From: JABCYV01 sp963729325
GTDB taxonomy: Bacteria; Acidobacteriota; Terriglobia; Terriglobales; Acidobacteriaceae
Length of the DNA stretch: 64,000 nucleotides
Direction: 5' to 3'
Assembly (NCBI GenBank): GCA_963729325.1
Contig: CAVSNS010000010.1
Coordinates: 134,524 to 198,523 of the forward strand
The position numbers and the translations under genes are program-made. Below the pieces are notes generated by a model that searched no databases, was not told the DNA's origin, and saw nothing but the letters and a program-made list of their open reading frames with translations. Every line of letters starts with the position of its first letter. The first letter of the stretch is position 1. Positions 8,301-17,626 of this stretch are shown one piece after another.

Positions 8301-11300
8301 TTGCTCAAACTGAAAAAGCTGCACGTTCTCGGATTCAAGTCTTTCTGCGACCGCACCGAACTCAAGTTTCACGGCGACGGAATCGCCGCCATCATCGGGC
8401 CCAACGGTTGCGGAAAGTCGAACATAGCCGACGCCATCTCCTGGGTGCTGGGCGAGCAATCGGCTAAGACTTTACGCGGCTCGCGCATGGAGGATGTCAT
8501 TTTTGCCGGCACTCGAGACCGCAAGCCGACCGGCATGGCAGAAGTATCACTCACGCTAATTGATCCCGAGGTTTATGGTGGTCCTGACGCTAACGAGCCC
8601 ACAGAAATCGAGATTCAGGATGACATGCCCGAGGATGCCGGCGATTGGGACGAAGCCCTAGTCCGAAGTCGCGCCGCCGAAGAGACTGAGCGGCTGACCG
8701 AAGAGGCACAACCGGGAAGAGCAGAGGAAATTGAGATGCACAGGGCCGTCGGAAACGCCCTGTCCGAAGTCGATCCGGAGGATGAGCCGATATTTGCTGT
8801 GTTCGTAAACCCGAATCCTCCGGTGAGGCTGGCTTCGCCTGCAATGAGCGCCAAGAATGGGCCGAGTGTCGTTCTCAAGATTCGTCGCCGCAAATTCAAT
8901 CAGCAGCAATTCCGGGCGGGAGAGATCGTGGTCACGCGGCGCTTGTTCCGTTCCGGGGACAGCGAATACTTACTCAACGGCAAACTGTGCCGCCTGCGCG
9001 ATATTCAGGAATTGTTTATGGGCACCGGCCTGGGACCCGAATCCTATGCTCTGATCGAGCAAGGACGAATTGGACAGATTCTCAGCAGTCGTCCAACCGA
9101 TCGCCGGGCCATCATCGAAGAGGCCGCCGGTATCACCAAGTTCAAAACCAAGAAACGACTTGCCGAAGCTCGCCTGGAAGATGCCAAGCAGAACCTGGCG
9201 CGTGTGAACGACATTTTCGAAGAAGTCACGCGCCAGATGAATTCGCTGAAGCGGCAGGCGTCGAAGGCGGAGCGCTATGCCAGGCTGCGGGAAGAAATGC
9301 GGGCCAAGCTGCGTTTGGTCTTGGCCAGCAAGTTTGCTCAGTTGGATCAGGAAAGCGCAGCGCTGGACGCCCAGATCATTAATATTTCCGACCAGATGAA
9401 GCAGCAAGCTGACTGCATCCAGCAACTCGAGGCAGAGCATGGCGACCGCACCCAGCGGGGCTACTCGATTGAGACCGAGCTGCGGGAGAACCGTGAACGT
9501 CTGAATCAGATCAAGCTGGAGTCAGACCGGGCCCACGCTCAGCGCCGACATAATGAAGAGCGTTGCGCGGAACTGATGGTACGTTCGGCCTCGTCCGAAG
9601 CCGAACTGGAACAGACTAGAAATCGGCTGATGGCGCTCGAGAAGGAGCGCGATACCAACCGCCAAGTGCTGGATTCCGCCGCCGCCGATGTAGCCACTGC
9701 GCAACAGGAGTTGGCGAGATGCCAGCAGGAGGCTGTGGCCGCAGCCAATGCCGTGGCCGATCTGGAGGATCAACAAGAGGAATCGCGCCTGGCCATTATG
9801 GAAGTAGTGGCAGACGGATCTAATTTGCGCAACCAGATCACTCAGGCGGAGGAACGCCTGGCGGCCGTCGATCGTGAAGCCCAGCGTCTGCAAATGGAGT
9901 TATCCAACGCGAACTCTCAAGTGGAAGCGTTCGATGGCCAGCGCGGGCAGTTCGCTCTGGAGTTTGAATCCATATCGCAGCGCGTTGCTGGATTGAGTGA
10001 AGAGATTGTCCACGCCAGGCAAGCACTGCAGGAGAAGCGTCATGAGGAAAGCGAAGCCAAGAACCGTTTAGACAGTTTGCGCGCGGAGTACGCGACAGCG
10101 ATCGGCAAGAGGAGCTCACTGGAGGCGGTAATCGCTGAGCATGGATATTCGACGGAATCGGTTCGCCGTCTGTTTCAATCAGGAGTGATGCAAGGCGGAC
10201 TGGCTCCGGCTGGCGTTCTGGCCGATTTTCTGGAAGTCGAGCCGCGGTACGAGGGCGTGGTCGAAGATTTCCTGCGCGACGAACTGAACTATGTCGTGGT
10301 CAAGTCCTGGGATGCGGCCGACGAAGGCTTACGCCTGCTCCGCACGGATGTGGACGGTCGCGCCACTTTTCTAGTCCATCCCGAGGATTCGCAAGCCAAG
10401 TTCTCGTTTGCGGTGGATGAGAACGCGCGTAACGCGTCCGCTGGCGAGTCCATCGTTCCGCTCAAGCATGCGATTCGCGTGCTGAATGGGTTTGGGAGGT
10501 CGCTGGAAGTTATTCTGCCTAAGCTGCGCGACGGTTACATCGTGCCTGATCCTGCGTCGGCGCGGGACCTCGCGCTGGAGAACCCTGACGCGTTCTTCCT
10601 TTCGCAATCTGGCGAGTGCTTTCACAACGTAACCGTGACGGGCGGTAAGCAGAGAGCTGAGGGCCCGCTCTCCATGAAGCGAGAGTTGCGCGATGTGATT
10701 CGCTTACTGGTCGGACTGGAAGAAGCCCTGCGGCACGAAGAAATGCGAGTGCTGACTCTGGGCCGCGAAATCAAAGACCTCACTTCCCTGCTCGATCGGC
10801 TCGAAGGGGAAAAGCGCGAGTCTGAAAAGCAGGCAATGACTTCCGGCCACTTATTACATCAAGTCGATTCTGAGATGACCCGCGTAAGCGAGCGCTTGAA
10901 AACGTGCGACCAAGAACTTCAGCGGCTTTCCGTTGAACGTGCCGAGCAGCAAGGATTGATCGGGGAGCGCGGTGCTGAAATGTCGGCACTCCAGGGAAAA
11001 CAGCTTGAACTGGAACAGACAGCAGTCAGGGCTCATGAACAGTTAGATAGTCTCCGGGAACGACGTGACCAGTCTGCTCAGAATGCCAGCCAGCATCTGG
11101 CGCGGGCGGCGACACTCGAAGAACGACATCGCGCCGCGGCTGCAGTGCTGCAACGGATCGAGGTGCTGGTTGCCGAACTCAGCGATCGCGTGGCTTCACT
11201 GGGTGTGCAGATTGAATCCTCAGCCGCAGAGAAGCTGCAGCGCGAGGCTGAGAACCAGCAGATTGCCGGCCTACTGGTCGATCTCGAAGCTGAGCGCAAT

Positions 11301-12212
11301 GCCAGCGAAGCCCGCGACGGCTTACTGCAATTCGAATCGGAACAAGTACGCGCTCGCATAACGGAAATTGACGACGCTCTGCGGCATGCACGGCAGCTTC
11401 TTGATCAAACCCGGGACCGCCGCGCAGAACTCTCGGCGGCTGCGGCGAAGCTGCAATCCGACGCCCAATACATGGCGGAAACCTGTTTGAATGAGCTGGG
11501 AGTACAGCGACAGGAATTGCTGGTGGATAGCACCATCCCGATCGCCATCGGTGAGCAGTTGATAGTAGAAGATAAGATCTACCACGAAATGCGGACCCGA
11601 CTCGAGGCCATGGGCCCGGTCAACATGATGGCGCTGGAAGAGTACAAGGAAACCTCCGAGCGCCATGCTTTTCTCGAAACGCAACGGAAAGACTTGGTTG
11701 ATTCCATCGAGAATACCCAGGCTACCATCAAGGAGATCGACACCTTCTCGCGCCAGAAGTTCGAGGAAGCATTCCACAAGATCAATGAGAACTTTCAGGC
11801 AACATTTCGCAAGCTTTTCGGCGGTGGCAGCGCTTTTATGCGCCTTACGGATGAGGACAACAGCGCCGAGAGCGGAATCGATGTGGTGGCTTCTCCTCCG
11901 GGCAAGAAACTACAAAACGTCTTGCTGCTTTCTGGCGGCGAAAAGGCCTTGACGGCTCTGGCCTTGCTGGTGGGCATCTTCCAATATCAGCCCAGCCCAT
12001 TTTGCATCCTCGACGAGGTGGACGCCCCGCTCGACGAAGCTAACATTGGCCGCTTCACCGAACTGGTGAAAGAAATGAGCGTACAGACCCAATTCGTGCT
12101 CATTACCCACAGCAAAAAGACGATGAGCATCGCGCCGGTGCTTTACGGCGTCACGATGCAGGAGCCGGGCGTCTCGAAACTGGTGTCCGTACGTTTTGGG
12201 GCAACAGCTTAG
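8301..12212 (+). CDS. smc: Chromosome segregation protein SMC
   Basis: This is an ATP-driven SMC condensin subunit for chromosome compaction and segregation, 1303 residues. Walker A is GPNGCGKSN at 33-41. The coiled-coil arms run from about 280 to 1150 with a hinge near 620-780. The ABC signature LLSGGEKAL is near 1210 and Walker B CILDEVDAP is at 1235. It starts with TTG 8301, eight bases after AAGGAG. Residues 90-205, between the strand EVSLTLID and the strand EIVVTRRLFRSGDSEYLLNG, hold roughly 90 more residues than SMC proteins usually have there, and they are rich in acidic residues. No scpA or scpB is adjacent. The identification is secure. Confidence 0.96.
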   Translation: MLKLKKLHVLGFKSFCDRTELKFHGDGIAAIIGPNGCGKSNIADAISWVLGEQSAKTLRGSRMEDVIFAGTRDRKPTGMAEVSLTLIDPEVYGGPDANEPTEIEIQDDMPEDAGDWDEALVRSRAAEETERLTEEAQPGRAEEIEMHRAVGNALSEVDPEDEPIFAVFVNPNPPVRLASPAMSAKNGPSVVLKIRRRKFNQQQFRAGEIVVTRRLFRSGDSEYLLNGKLCRLRDIQELFMGTGLGPESYALIEQGRIGQILSSRPTDRRAIIEEAAGITKFKTKKRLAEARLEDAKQNLARVNDIFEEVTRQMNSLKRQASKAERYARLREEMRAKLRLVLASKFAQLDQESAALDAQIINISDQMKQQADCIQQLEAEHGDRTQRGYSIETELRENRERLNQIKLESDRAHAQRRHNEERCAELMVRSASSEAELEQTRNRLMALEKERDTNRQVLDSAAADVATAQQELARCQQEAVAAANAVADLEDQQEESRLAIMEVVADGSNLRNQITQAEERLAAVDREAQRLQMELSNANSQVEAFDGQRGQFALEFESISQRVAGLSEEIVHARQALQEKRHEESEAKNRLDSLRAEYATAIGKRSSLEAVIAEHGYSTESVRRLFQSGVMQGGLAPAGVLADFLEVEPRYEGVVEDFLRDELNYVVVKSWDAADEGLRLLRTDVDGRATFLVHPEDSQAKFSFAVDENARNASAGESIVPLKHAIRVLNGFGRSLEVILPKLRDGYIVPDPASARDLALENPDAFFLSQSGECFHNVTVTGGKQRAEGPLSMKRELRDVIRLLVGLEEALRHEEMRVLTLGREIKDLTSLLDRLEGEKRESEKQAMTSGHLLHQVDSEMTRVSERLKTCDQELQRLSVERAEQQGLIGERGAEMSALQGKQLELEQTAVRAHEQLDSLRERRDQSAQNASQHLARAATLEERHRAAAAVLQRIEVLVAELSDRVASLGVQIESSAAEKLQREAENQQIAGLLVDLEAERNASEARDGLLQFESEQVRARITEIDDALRHARQLLDQTRDRRAELSAAAAKLQSDAQYMAETCLNELGVQRQELLVDSTIPIAIGEQLIVEDKIYHEMRTRLEAMGPVNMMALEEYKETSERHAFLETQRKDLVDSIENTQATIKEIDTFSRQKFEEAFHKINENFQATFRKLFGGGSAFMRLTDEDNSAESGIDVVASPPGKKLQNVLLLSGGEKALTALALLVGIFQYQPSPFCILDEVDAPLDEANIGRFTELVKEMSVQTQFVLITHSKKTMSIAPVLYGVTMQEPGVSKLVSVRFGATA

Positions 12213-12409
12213 GAATCCGCGGAGAACGCGTGCGCGACATGGCTTCCAGGATTTCTTGCTTCCTTTGTATCGTCCAGTTGTCCTCAGTTTTTCCACAAAC
12301 ACGGTACGCGGAACTCCTTGCCAATCAAGCGATCCACTGACCTTTAGAACTGTCAACGTTTTTGCAAGTGATGGCATCTCGGGCTCGCGTCTCGTCCTGA
12401 CTTAAACCG

Positions 12410-12437
12410 TTGACAAATATTTCTGAAAGGCTAGAAT
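12410..12437 (+). promoter_or_regulatory. Sigma-70 promoter of purC
   Basis: TTGACA (12410-12415) and TAGAAT (12432-12437) are separated by 16 bp, a near-consensus housekeeping promoter. The start of transcription would fall about 20 bp before the purC ATG. I saw no purine-riboswitch-like structure in the short leader. Confidence 0.65.
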
Positions 12438-12465
12438 ACGCGACGCTTTCTATCTGTAAAATTTC

Positions 12466-13380
12466 ATGATGAACTCTGATCTCCTCGATTCTGTCCTCTT
12501 GCAAACCGACTTTCCGCAACTGGAACTTTACGCCAGCGGCAAAGTGCGTGATGTGTACCGGTTGGACGACGATCGGCTGCTATTCGTAGCCACCGATCGC
12601 ATTTCCGCGTTCGACTATGTGCTGGCCACCGGCATCCCGCACAAGGGCAAGGTTTTGACGCAGATCTCTCTCTTCTGGTTCGACTTTCTACGTGATGTGG
12701 TGCCCAATCATTTAATCACCGCCGACGTCGAGCGCTACCCAGCGTCTCTGCTCAAGCACGCCGACCAGTTGCGCGGCCGCTCGATGCTGGTAACCCGGGC
12801 TGACATGGTGCCGGTGGAGTGCGTGGTTCGAGGCTATATTTCAGGATCAGCCTGGAAAGAGTACAAAGCGACGGGGGCAGTGTGCGGCATTAGGCTTCCC
12901 GCCGGACTGAAGGAATCCGACCGGTTGCCCGAGCCAATTTTCACTCCCGCCACCAAGGCGACGAGCGGACACGACGAGAACATTCAGTTTGCCGAGATGG
13001 CACGGATCGTGGGCCCAGAGCTGAGCGATCAACTGCGCGATATCAGTTTGACGATATATACAAAAGCTGCCGAATTCGCTCGGCAAAAAGGCATCATCAT
13101 TGCCGATACGAAGTTTGAATTCGGGAGAACGGCGAAGGGCATCACGTTAGCCGACGAGGTGCTAACTCCGGATTCTTCTCGCTTCTGGCCGGCAGACAAG
13201 TATCAATCCGGCCGGGCGCAGAGTTCATTCGACAAGCAATACGTTCGTGACTACCTGGAGGAAATTCGTTGGAATAAGCAGCCGCCGGCTCCGTCCCTCC
13301 CCGCGGAGGTGGCGCGCCGGACCAGCGAAAAATATCTCGAGGCGTACCGGCAGCTCACGGGACGCGACTTGGATGTGTAA
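12466..13380 (+). CDS. purC: Phosphoribosylaminoimidazole-succinocarboxamide synthase
   Basis: SAICAR synthase joins CAIR to aspartate with ATP in de novo purine synthesis, in the cytosol. It is 304 residues, the longer PurC type. The signatures are YASGKVRDVYRLDDDRLLFV at the N-terminus, the ATP-site segment TDRISAFDYVL, VECVVRGYISGSAWKEY, and IIADTKFEFG with the metal-binding acidic residues. ATG 12466 and ATG 12469 are both possible. The CvpA-like gene follows at 25 bp, so the two may be co-transcribed; cvpA is linked to purine genes in many bacteria. Confidence 0.96.
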   Translation: MMNSDLLDSVLLQTDFPQLELYASGKVRDVYRLDDDRLLFVATDRISAFDYVLATGIPHKGKVLTQISLFWFDFLRDVVPNHLITADVERYPASLLKHADQLRGRSMLVTRADMVPVECVVRGYISGSAWKEYKATGAVCGIRLPAGLKESDRLPEPIFTPATKATSGHDENIQFAEMARIVGPELSDQLRDISLTIYTKAAEFARQKGIIIADTKFEFGRTAKGITLADEVLTPDSSRFWPADKYQSGRAQSSFDKQYVRDYLEEIRWNKQPPAPSLPAEVARRTSEKYLEAYRQLTGRDLDV

Positions 13381-13404
13381 CGGTGGCGTCCGCGGGAGAG
13401 AACC

Positions 13405-13959
13405 GTGAGCTTCGCGGACTGGATCATTCTCATTGTGGTCGCGGCTTCAGCCGCCGAGGCGACCAGATCAGGTTTTTTTCAGGAGGCTTTCCACTTGGCG
13501 GGCTTGGTGGTCGGGTATCTGCTGGCGGCGTGGAAATACCATGTACTGGCGGAATCGCTTGCGAGCTATCTGAAGTCGTCGCGGGCGGCTGAGATTGTAG
13601 CGTTCCTGGCAATTTTCGTCGGTGTCCTGATCGTCGCAGGCATAGCTGGACGGATTGCACGTTGGGCCATGAAAGAGTCCGGATTGAGCATTCTGGATCG
13701 CATCTTCGGGGCTGTGATTGGCATGTTGAAAGGCGGACTGGTGGTAGCTGTGGTGCTGATGAGTATGACGGCCTTCACGCCCACGTCAAAGTGGTTGGAG
13801 AACTCACAGTTGGCGCCGTATTTCTTGGTGCTGGGCCGGGCCGCGATCTGGGTAGCACCCGCGGAATTGCGCGCACGCTTTTACCAGGGACTGGATTTGT
13901 TGCATCAGCAGCACGCACCCGGCCAGACGGGCACTGGAAGCATCGCCCCGGGCAGGTAG
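13405..13959 (+). CDS. cvpA: CvpA family membrane protein
   Basis: This is an inner-membrane protein of the colicin V production family, 184 residues with four hydrophobic segments at about 5-22, 30-50, 63-83 and 104-124. The family pattern appears as ADWIILIVVAASAAEATRSG, then the glycine-rich AGLVVGYLLAAW, and later ILDRIFGAVIGMLKG, the best-conserved CvpA segment. The start is GTG 13405. Its biochemical role is unknown in general, though its position after purC is common. The C-terminal 45 residues are polar. Confidence 0.85.
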   Translation: MSFADWIILIVVAASAAEATRSGFFQEAFHLAGLVVGYLLAAWKYHVLAESLASYLKSSRAAEIVAFLAIFVGVLIVAGIAGRIARWAMKESGLSILDRIFGAVIGMLKGGLVVAVVLMSMTAFTPTSKWLENSQLAPYFLVLGRAAIWVAPAELRARFYQGLDLLHQQHAPGQTGTGSIAPGR

Positions 13960-14025
13960 AAGCGCAGTCTGCGCGACTAACAACTTTTAAGCAGCTTTTC
14001 ACGAGGAAAAAGAAAGAGAGACGCC

Positions 14026-14304
14026 GTGAGAGATCAGCTCGAAGCCCTTATTATGCAGATGTACAAAAGCAACATTCTGTATTCCGAGGCCGTGCGTGAA
14101 TTCAAGAAGCGGTTCATCTTGACGGTGCTCCAGGAAAATAAGGGAAATCAGTGCCGCTCCGCTCGCCAACTTGGAATGCACCGCAATACGCTGAGCCGCA
14201 CGATTTCAGAACTCAAGATAGATGTGCGGCAGCTCCGCGACGGAATCAAGCGTCCGCCACGCAGCGCCCGTCCGGCTGCCTATGAGAAAAAGGCAGCCCG
14301 CTAA
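14026..14304 (+). CDS. Fis-type helix-turn-helix DNA-binding protein
   Basis: This 92-residue regulator consists almost only of a Fis-type (HTH_8) domain. The segment FILTVLQENKGNQCRSARQL, followed by GMHRNTLSRTISELK, contains the two helices; the A/GxHRNTLxRxI pattern is that of the NtrC/Fis C-terminus. No receiver or ATPase domain is present, so it is a stand-alone nucleoid or transcription factor. It starts with GTG 14026. A hairpin follows 34 bases after the stop. Confidence 0.8.
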   Translation: MRDQLEALIMQMYKSNILYSEAVREFKKRFILTVLQENKGNQCRSARQLGMHRNTLSRTISELKIDVRQLRDGIKRPPRSARPAAYEKKAAR

Positions 14305-14337
14305 CCAGCGGATTTACAAGTTTCATCGCAAAAACTG

Positions 14338-14361
14338 AAGGCAGCCCCGAAGGACTGCCTT
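14338..14361. terminator. Hairpin between convergent genes
   Basis: AAGGCAG (14338-14344) pairs with CTGCCTT (14355-14361) around a 10-base loop. It sits between the end of the Fis-type gene and the end of the minus-strand TPR gene. No U-rich tail follows on either strand, so termination efficiency is doubtful. Confidence 0.4.
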
Positions 14362-14388
14362 AATTACCTGACTCTCTCGCCGCCGATC

Positions 14389-15663
14389 CTAGGTAGAGGG
14401 GCGTTTGCGCACAGGCGGTTTCTTCGGCGCGGGTGCTGACTTGGTCAGCAACGCTCCCTTCTCCATGGTCATGACAAATGGATTCGGGGTATAAGAAACT
14501 GGCGTGCCCTCAAAGTCCAACGTCGCGCCTTCTTTGGGCATAAGCTTGGCCGGAATCGTTCCCGTCATAGTCAGATTGATGTCGGCCCTTTTGGCATCAA
14601 TGTCGTCCGAGCTCGCGGCGATATCTAGCTCTGTCGTGGAGACTTTCAGGACCGTACCCTCCATCTGCAAGGGCTTGCCTTTGATCGCATTCCAAACCTT
14701 TTCCGTATCCTCTGGCTTGCCCTGGGAAAGCACTAGTTCCCACTCCGCAAAAGTCATCTTTTCGGGTGGCGTGTTTTTTACCAGATCCGCCGCTTGTTCA
14801 GCCGGGGTCGGAGGGACGTATTGTTTGATGGTGAACCCAGGCGGCGGCAGCGGCGTGGTTGCGGTTTGCGCCAGCAGTTCGTTCCAGCCCTCCTCCGAAC
14901 CGTGGTACTTCACGTAGCGGCTGTGGCCGAATTTTTTGATCTGATCCTTGCCCGCCGGATCAGCGACTAGGTTCGCGGCACGGGCGATGAAGAAGAGCCC
15001 ATTCACGTCATCTGGCGGGGTTGCGCTCAGGTACGACAATGCGAGGGGATATACATTCTCCACGTTCTTCGGATCGGCTTCGACGGCCGGGCGCAGATAC
15101 TTTTGCGCTGACGCGTAGTCCTTCATCTGCAGAGCGGAAAAGCCGGCGACACTATTCAGCAGCGCACTGAACTGGGTTTTTTGCTTCTCGAAATCGGCAT
15201 CCGACATGCCGTCCGGCTTCGACATCTTGGGAATCGCCTGCAATCCACGCTCTGCGTGCTGCTTGGCATCAGCCCATTTTTGAGCTGCGCGCTCGTTGTA
15301 CGCCAACAAAACCAGGGCACGCGCATTATTCGGGTTGGCAGCCAGTAGGCGGTTGGCGGTGTCTATTACCTTCGCTTGGTTTCCGGCTTGCTGGTAAGCG
15401 CCCATCAATAATTCGAGCGCGTCTTCCTTCATTACGCTGTTAGGGTATTGTGCCAAGAACGCTTCCAGGCCGCTGACCTTGGCGGCAGCATCTGTCTGCT
15501 GCGCCGCGCCCACGTACGCGTTGTACTCCGCCGGATCCTTAATCTCTTTCTTCTGCGGCTGCGGTTGTGACGTCGCAGGCGGTGCCTGCGCTGGTGCCGC
15601 TGTAGTTTGACCGGCTCCTATTGTCGAAAGCGCGAGCACAAACGCCACTAGGCTTTTCTTCAT
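14389..15663 (-). CDS. Exported TPR-repeat protein
   Basis: This is an exported protein of about 424 residues. ATG 15663 has AAGGAG eight bases upstream and is followed by the signal peptide MKKSLVAFVLALSTIGAGQ; longer in-frame starts upstream lack these. A Pro/Gln-rich linker precedes tetratricopeptide-type repeats from about residue 45 to 230, for example AKVIDTANRLLAANPNNARA and YASAQKYLRPAVEADPKN. The C-terminal part (from about 300) contains MTFAEWELVLSQGKPEDTEK and a beta-rich end, and closes with a basic proline tail, APKKPPVRKRPST. The function is unknown; it is presumably a periplasmic scaffold. Confidence 0.75.
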   Translation of the reverse strand: MKKSLVAFVLALSTIGAGQTTAAPAQAPPATSQPQPQKKEIKDPAEYNAYVGAAQQTDAAAKVSGLEAFLAQYPNSVMKEDALELLMGAYQQAGNQAKVIDTANRLLAANPNNARALVLLAYNERAAQKWADAKQHAERGLQAIPKMSKPDGMSDADFEKQKTQFSALLNSVAGFSALQMKDYASAQKYLRPAVEADPKNVENVYPLALSYLSATPPDDVNGLFFIARAANLVADPAGKDQIKKFGHSRYVKYHGSEEGWNELLAQTATTPLPPPGFTIKQYVPPTPAEQAADLVKNTPPEKMTFAEWELVLSQGKPEDTEKVWNAIKGKPLQMEGTVLKVSTTELDIAASSDDIDAKRADINLTMTGTIPAKLMPKEGATLDFEGTPVSYTPNPFVMTMEKGALLTKSAPAPKKPPVRKRPST

Positions 15664-15937
15664 TCGAATGGCTCCTTGAAACTGTTGGGAAATCCGCGGC
15701 GTACATCGTACCCGAGTGCTACCCCCCGCCCGCTCACTCAGGTCTTCTCGGAAACTTGGGCTTCTTTGCCCCAACTGATAGGCCGGAAACAACTCCTCAG
15801 GACCTCTGGCCAACTTCAGCACGGCCCCGCCCCATTTCCGGTGAGCGGATTATAAGGATGTACTCCGCCTAAGGCAAGCTTGCTTTGCTGCACCACCTTT
15901 CCCACCTTGCTAAGATGCTAAGAATGGTGATTGTGTC

Positions 15938-16667
15938 ATGCCGGAAAACAGCAAGAATTCCCTAGCAGGACAAGTAGCGATCGTTACTGGCGCCGGCCGC
16001 GGCATTGGCGCCGCCATAGCGCGCAAGCTGGCAGAGCTCGGAGCTACCGCTGTACTCTGCGGACGCACACGCACTCCGTTGGAGTCCGTTGCGCGCGGTG
16101 ATCTCTCAGTCGGGAGGGCGGGCGGAGGTCGTCGAGTGCGACGTCATGGATTTGCGCTCGGTCGCAGCGGTCGCAAGCCACGTGGACCAAAGCCTCGGCC
16201 GCGCCGACATTCTGGTCAACAATGCCGGCGTTGGCGGATTCGCGGAGCCTTTGCACCAAATGTCACCGGAGTCCTGGGAACAAATTCTGAACACTAATTT
16301 GCGGGGAGTCTACTACTCTATTCGAAGCTTTGCTCCGATGATGATTCGCGCACAGGCCGGCCATATCATCAACATTTCCTCCCTTGCCGGAAAGAATGCT
16401 TTGCCCAACGGAGCCGCCTATGCTGCGTCCAAATGGGGTTTGAATGGATTGAGCTACTCGGTGGCAGAAGAGCTACGACGCTACAACGTTCGCGTCTCGG
16501 TGGTTTGTCCGGGCTCGGTTCACACCGATCTCAGCCCGCATGAGGGCAAAGACCCGAAGAAGATGCTCCAGCCGTCTGATGTAGCGCACGTGGTAGCGAT
16601 GCTGGTGACGCAGGCACCGCAGTCGTTTGCCAGCGAGGTGCTGCTGCGGCCGACGCTGAAGCCGTAG
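15938..16667 (+). CDS. Short-chain dehydrogenase/reductase, frameshifted
   Basis: This is an NAD(P)-dependent oxidoreductase of the classical SDR family, of FabG-like size (about 243 residues). The cofactor motif TGAGRGIGAAIA is near residue 18 and NNAG is in ADILVNNAGVGGF. The catalytic serine lies in INISSLAGK, and YAASKWG supplies Tyr and Lys. The substrate cannot be told. One extra base near 16085-16090 shifts the frame: the first part ends at PLESV, and RAVISQSGGRAEVVECDV continues. The two parts fit together without loss, so a sequence error is likely. Confidence 0.85.
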
Positions 16668-16673
16668 CCTGTC

Positions 16674-17063
16674 TTACTTCTTGAATAGGTTCTCGAATGC
16701 CTGCCGCGCATCCCCCGACCGTACCGGAACCGGAGAGGAGGTTTCCTTTTCCACCATGACTCGCATGGAATAGAAGCTGCATTCGTTGCGCTCGTCTTTT
16801 CGTGGTATCCGTTTGGGAATTGGCTGGGCACACTCGAATCGGCTGGAGGGATCGAAGTAAGTGCATTGCTTGCAGGAATGAAGTTCAAAAGCCGCACTTG
16901 GGACATTGGCCGACAGGTTCAGCCAGCGATTGCAGGAGAGAACCACATTGGGAGCAGCGGGAAACCGTGCGCGTCCCCGGCATCTGGATCGGCCGTGGGC
17001 CGAACGTGTCTTTTTTTGCCGGCTTCTCGGTCGACGGTTTTTTCCTCGCTTCGTCACCACCAT
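16674..17063 (-). CDS. Small zinc-ribbon protein, two compensating indels
   Basis: This is a soluble protein of about 129 residues with paired cysteine motifs: SRCSQCGSLL, then GQCPKCGF and ELHSCKQCTYFDP, and later FECAQPI and NECSFYSM, in all eight cysteines that could hold two zinc ions. The N-terminus is lysine-rich, KPSTEKPAKKD. The function is unknown. The gene reads through only if two homopolymer errors are corrected: one A too few in the run read at 17038-17043 and one too many at 16886-16889. Both restore the expected frame from ATG 17063 to the stop at 16674. The uncorrected single frame gives nonsense between these points. The start is uncertain. Confidence 0.55.
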   Translation of the reverse strand: MVVTKRGKNRRPRSRQKKTRSAHGRSRCRGRARFPAAPNVVLSCNRWLNLSANVPSAAFELHSCKQCTYFDPSSRFECAQPIPKRIPRKDERNECSFYSMRVMVEKETSSPVPVRSGDARQAFENLFKK

Positions 17064-17256
17064 CCTGGTATCCGTGCTGGCGGTATTTGCGGTCGGACAC
17101 AGCAGCCTCCGGCGGGCGCAGCCATTGTCTCGCTTGTGCGCAATCAGTACAAGTACAGGGTCTCACTCGGTACAAATACCGGCCGCGCTGAATTGTATTT
17201 CACCATAGCGGGTGCTAACATCCGATGGGTAGCGGCTAGTTAGGGAGGTTGAATTT

Positions 17257-17571
17257 ATGGCAGACAGAGATGGCAACAGTTTCATCTGGTTTCTGGCGGG
17301 GCTCGGTGTCGGTGCTCTGGTAGGCGTTCTATACGCGCCGAATTCAGGCAGTGAAACTCGGGAAGTTTTGCGTTCCAAGGCCGACGAGGGCCGCGAGTTC
17401 ATGCGCAATCGTGCCCGTCAGGCCCGCGAGCGCGCGGCGGATCTGGTCGATCGCGGCCGCGATGTGATGAACCAGCAGAAGGACCAGTTCCGGGCGGCTT
17501 ACGAAGCGGGCCGGCAGGCATATCGTGAGGAAGTCACCGCCAAGGATAGCGGCGCCGCTCAGAACTTGTAA
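17257..17571 (+). CDS. YtxH domain protein
   Basis: This 104-residue protein of the YtxH/gas-vesicle-like stress family has one membrane helix (residues 8-26, FIWFLAGLGVGALVGVLYAP) with the family's LYAPxSGxExR turn. A long charged amphipathic helix follows, RNRARQARERAADLVDRGRD. GGGAGG-type ribosome site and ATG 17257 are clear. It is probably membrane-anchored with the helix in the cytosol. The next gene has a similar plan, and the two may be co-transcribed. Confidence 0.8.
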   Translation: MADRDGNSFIWFLAGLGVGALVGVLYAPNSGSETREVLRSKADEGREFMRNRARQARERAADLVDRGRDVMNQQKDQFRAAYEAGRQAYREEVTAKDSGAAQNL

Positions 17572-17626
17572 TACACGCAGTCTCCGCCGCACCGTAGCGC
17601 CAGGTCCGTGACGCGGAGTAACACAT

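Noticed and set aside
12352..12415. TGTCAACG (12352) and CGTTGACA (12408) as an operator before purC
   Set aside because: The right arm is simply the promoter -35 region, and the 48-base spacing makes a regulator site unlikely.
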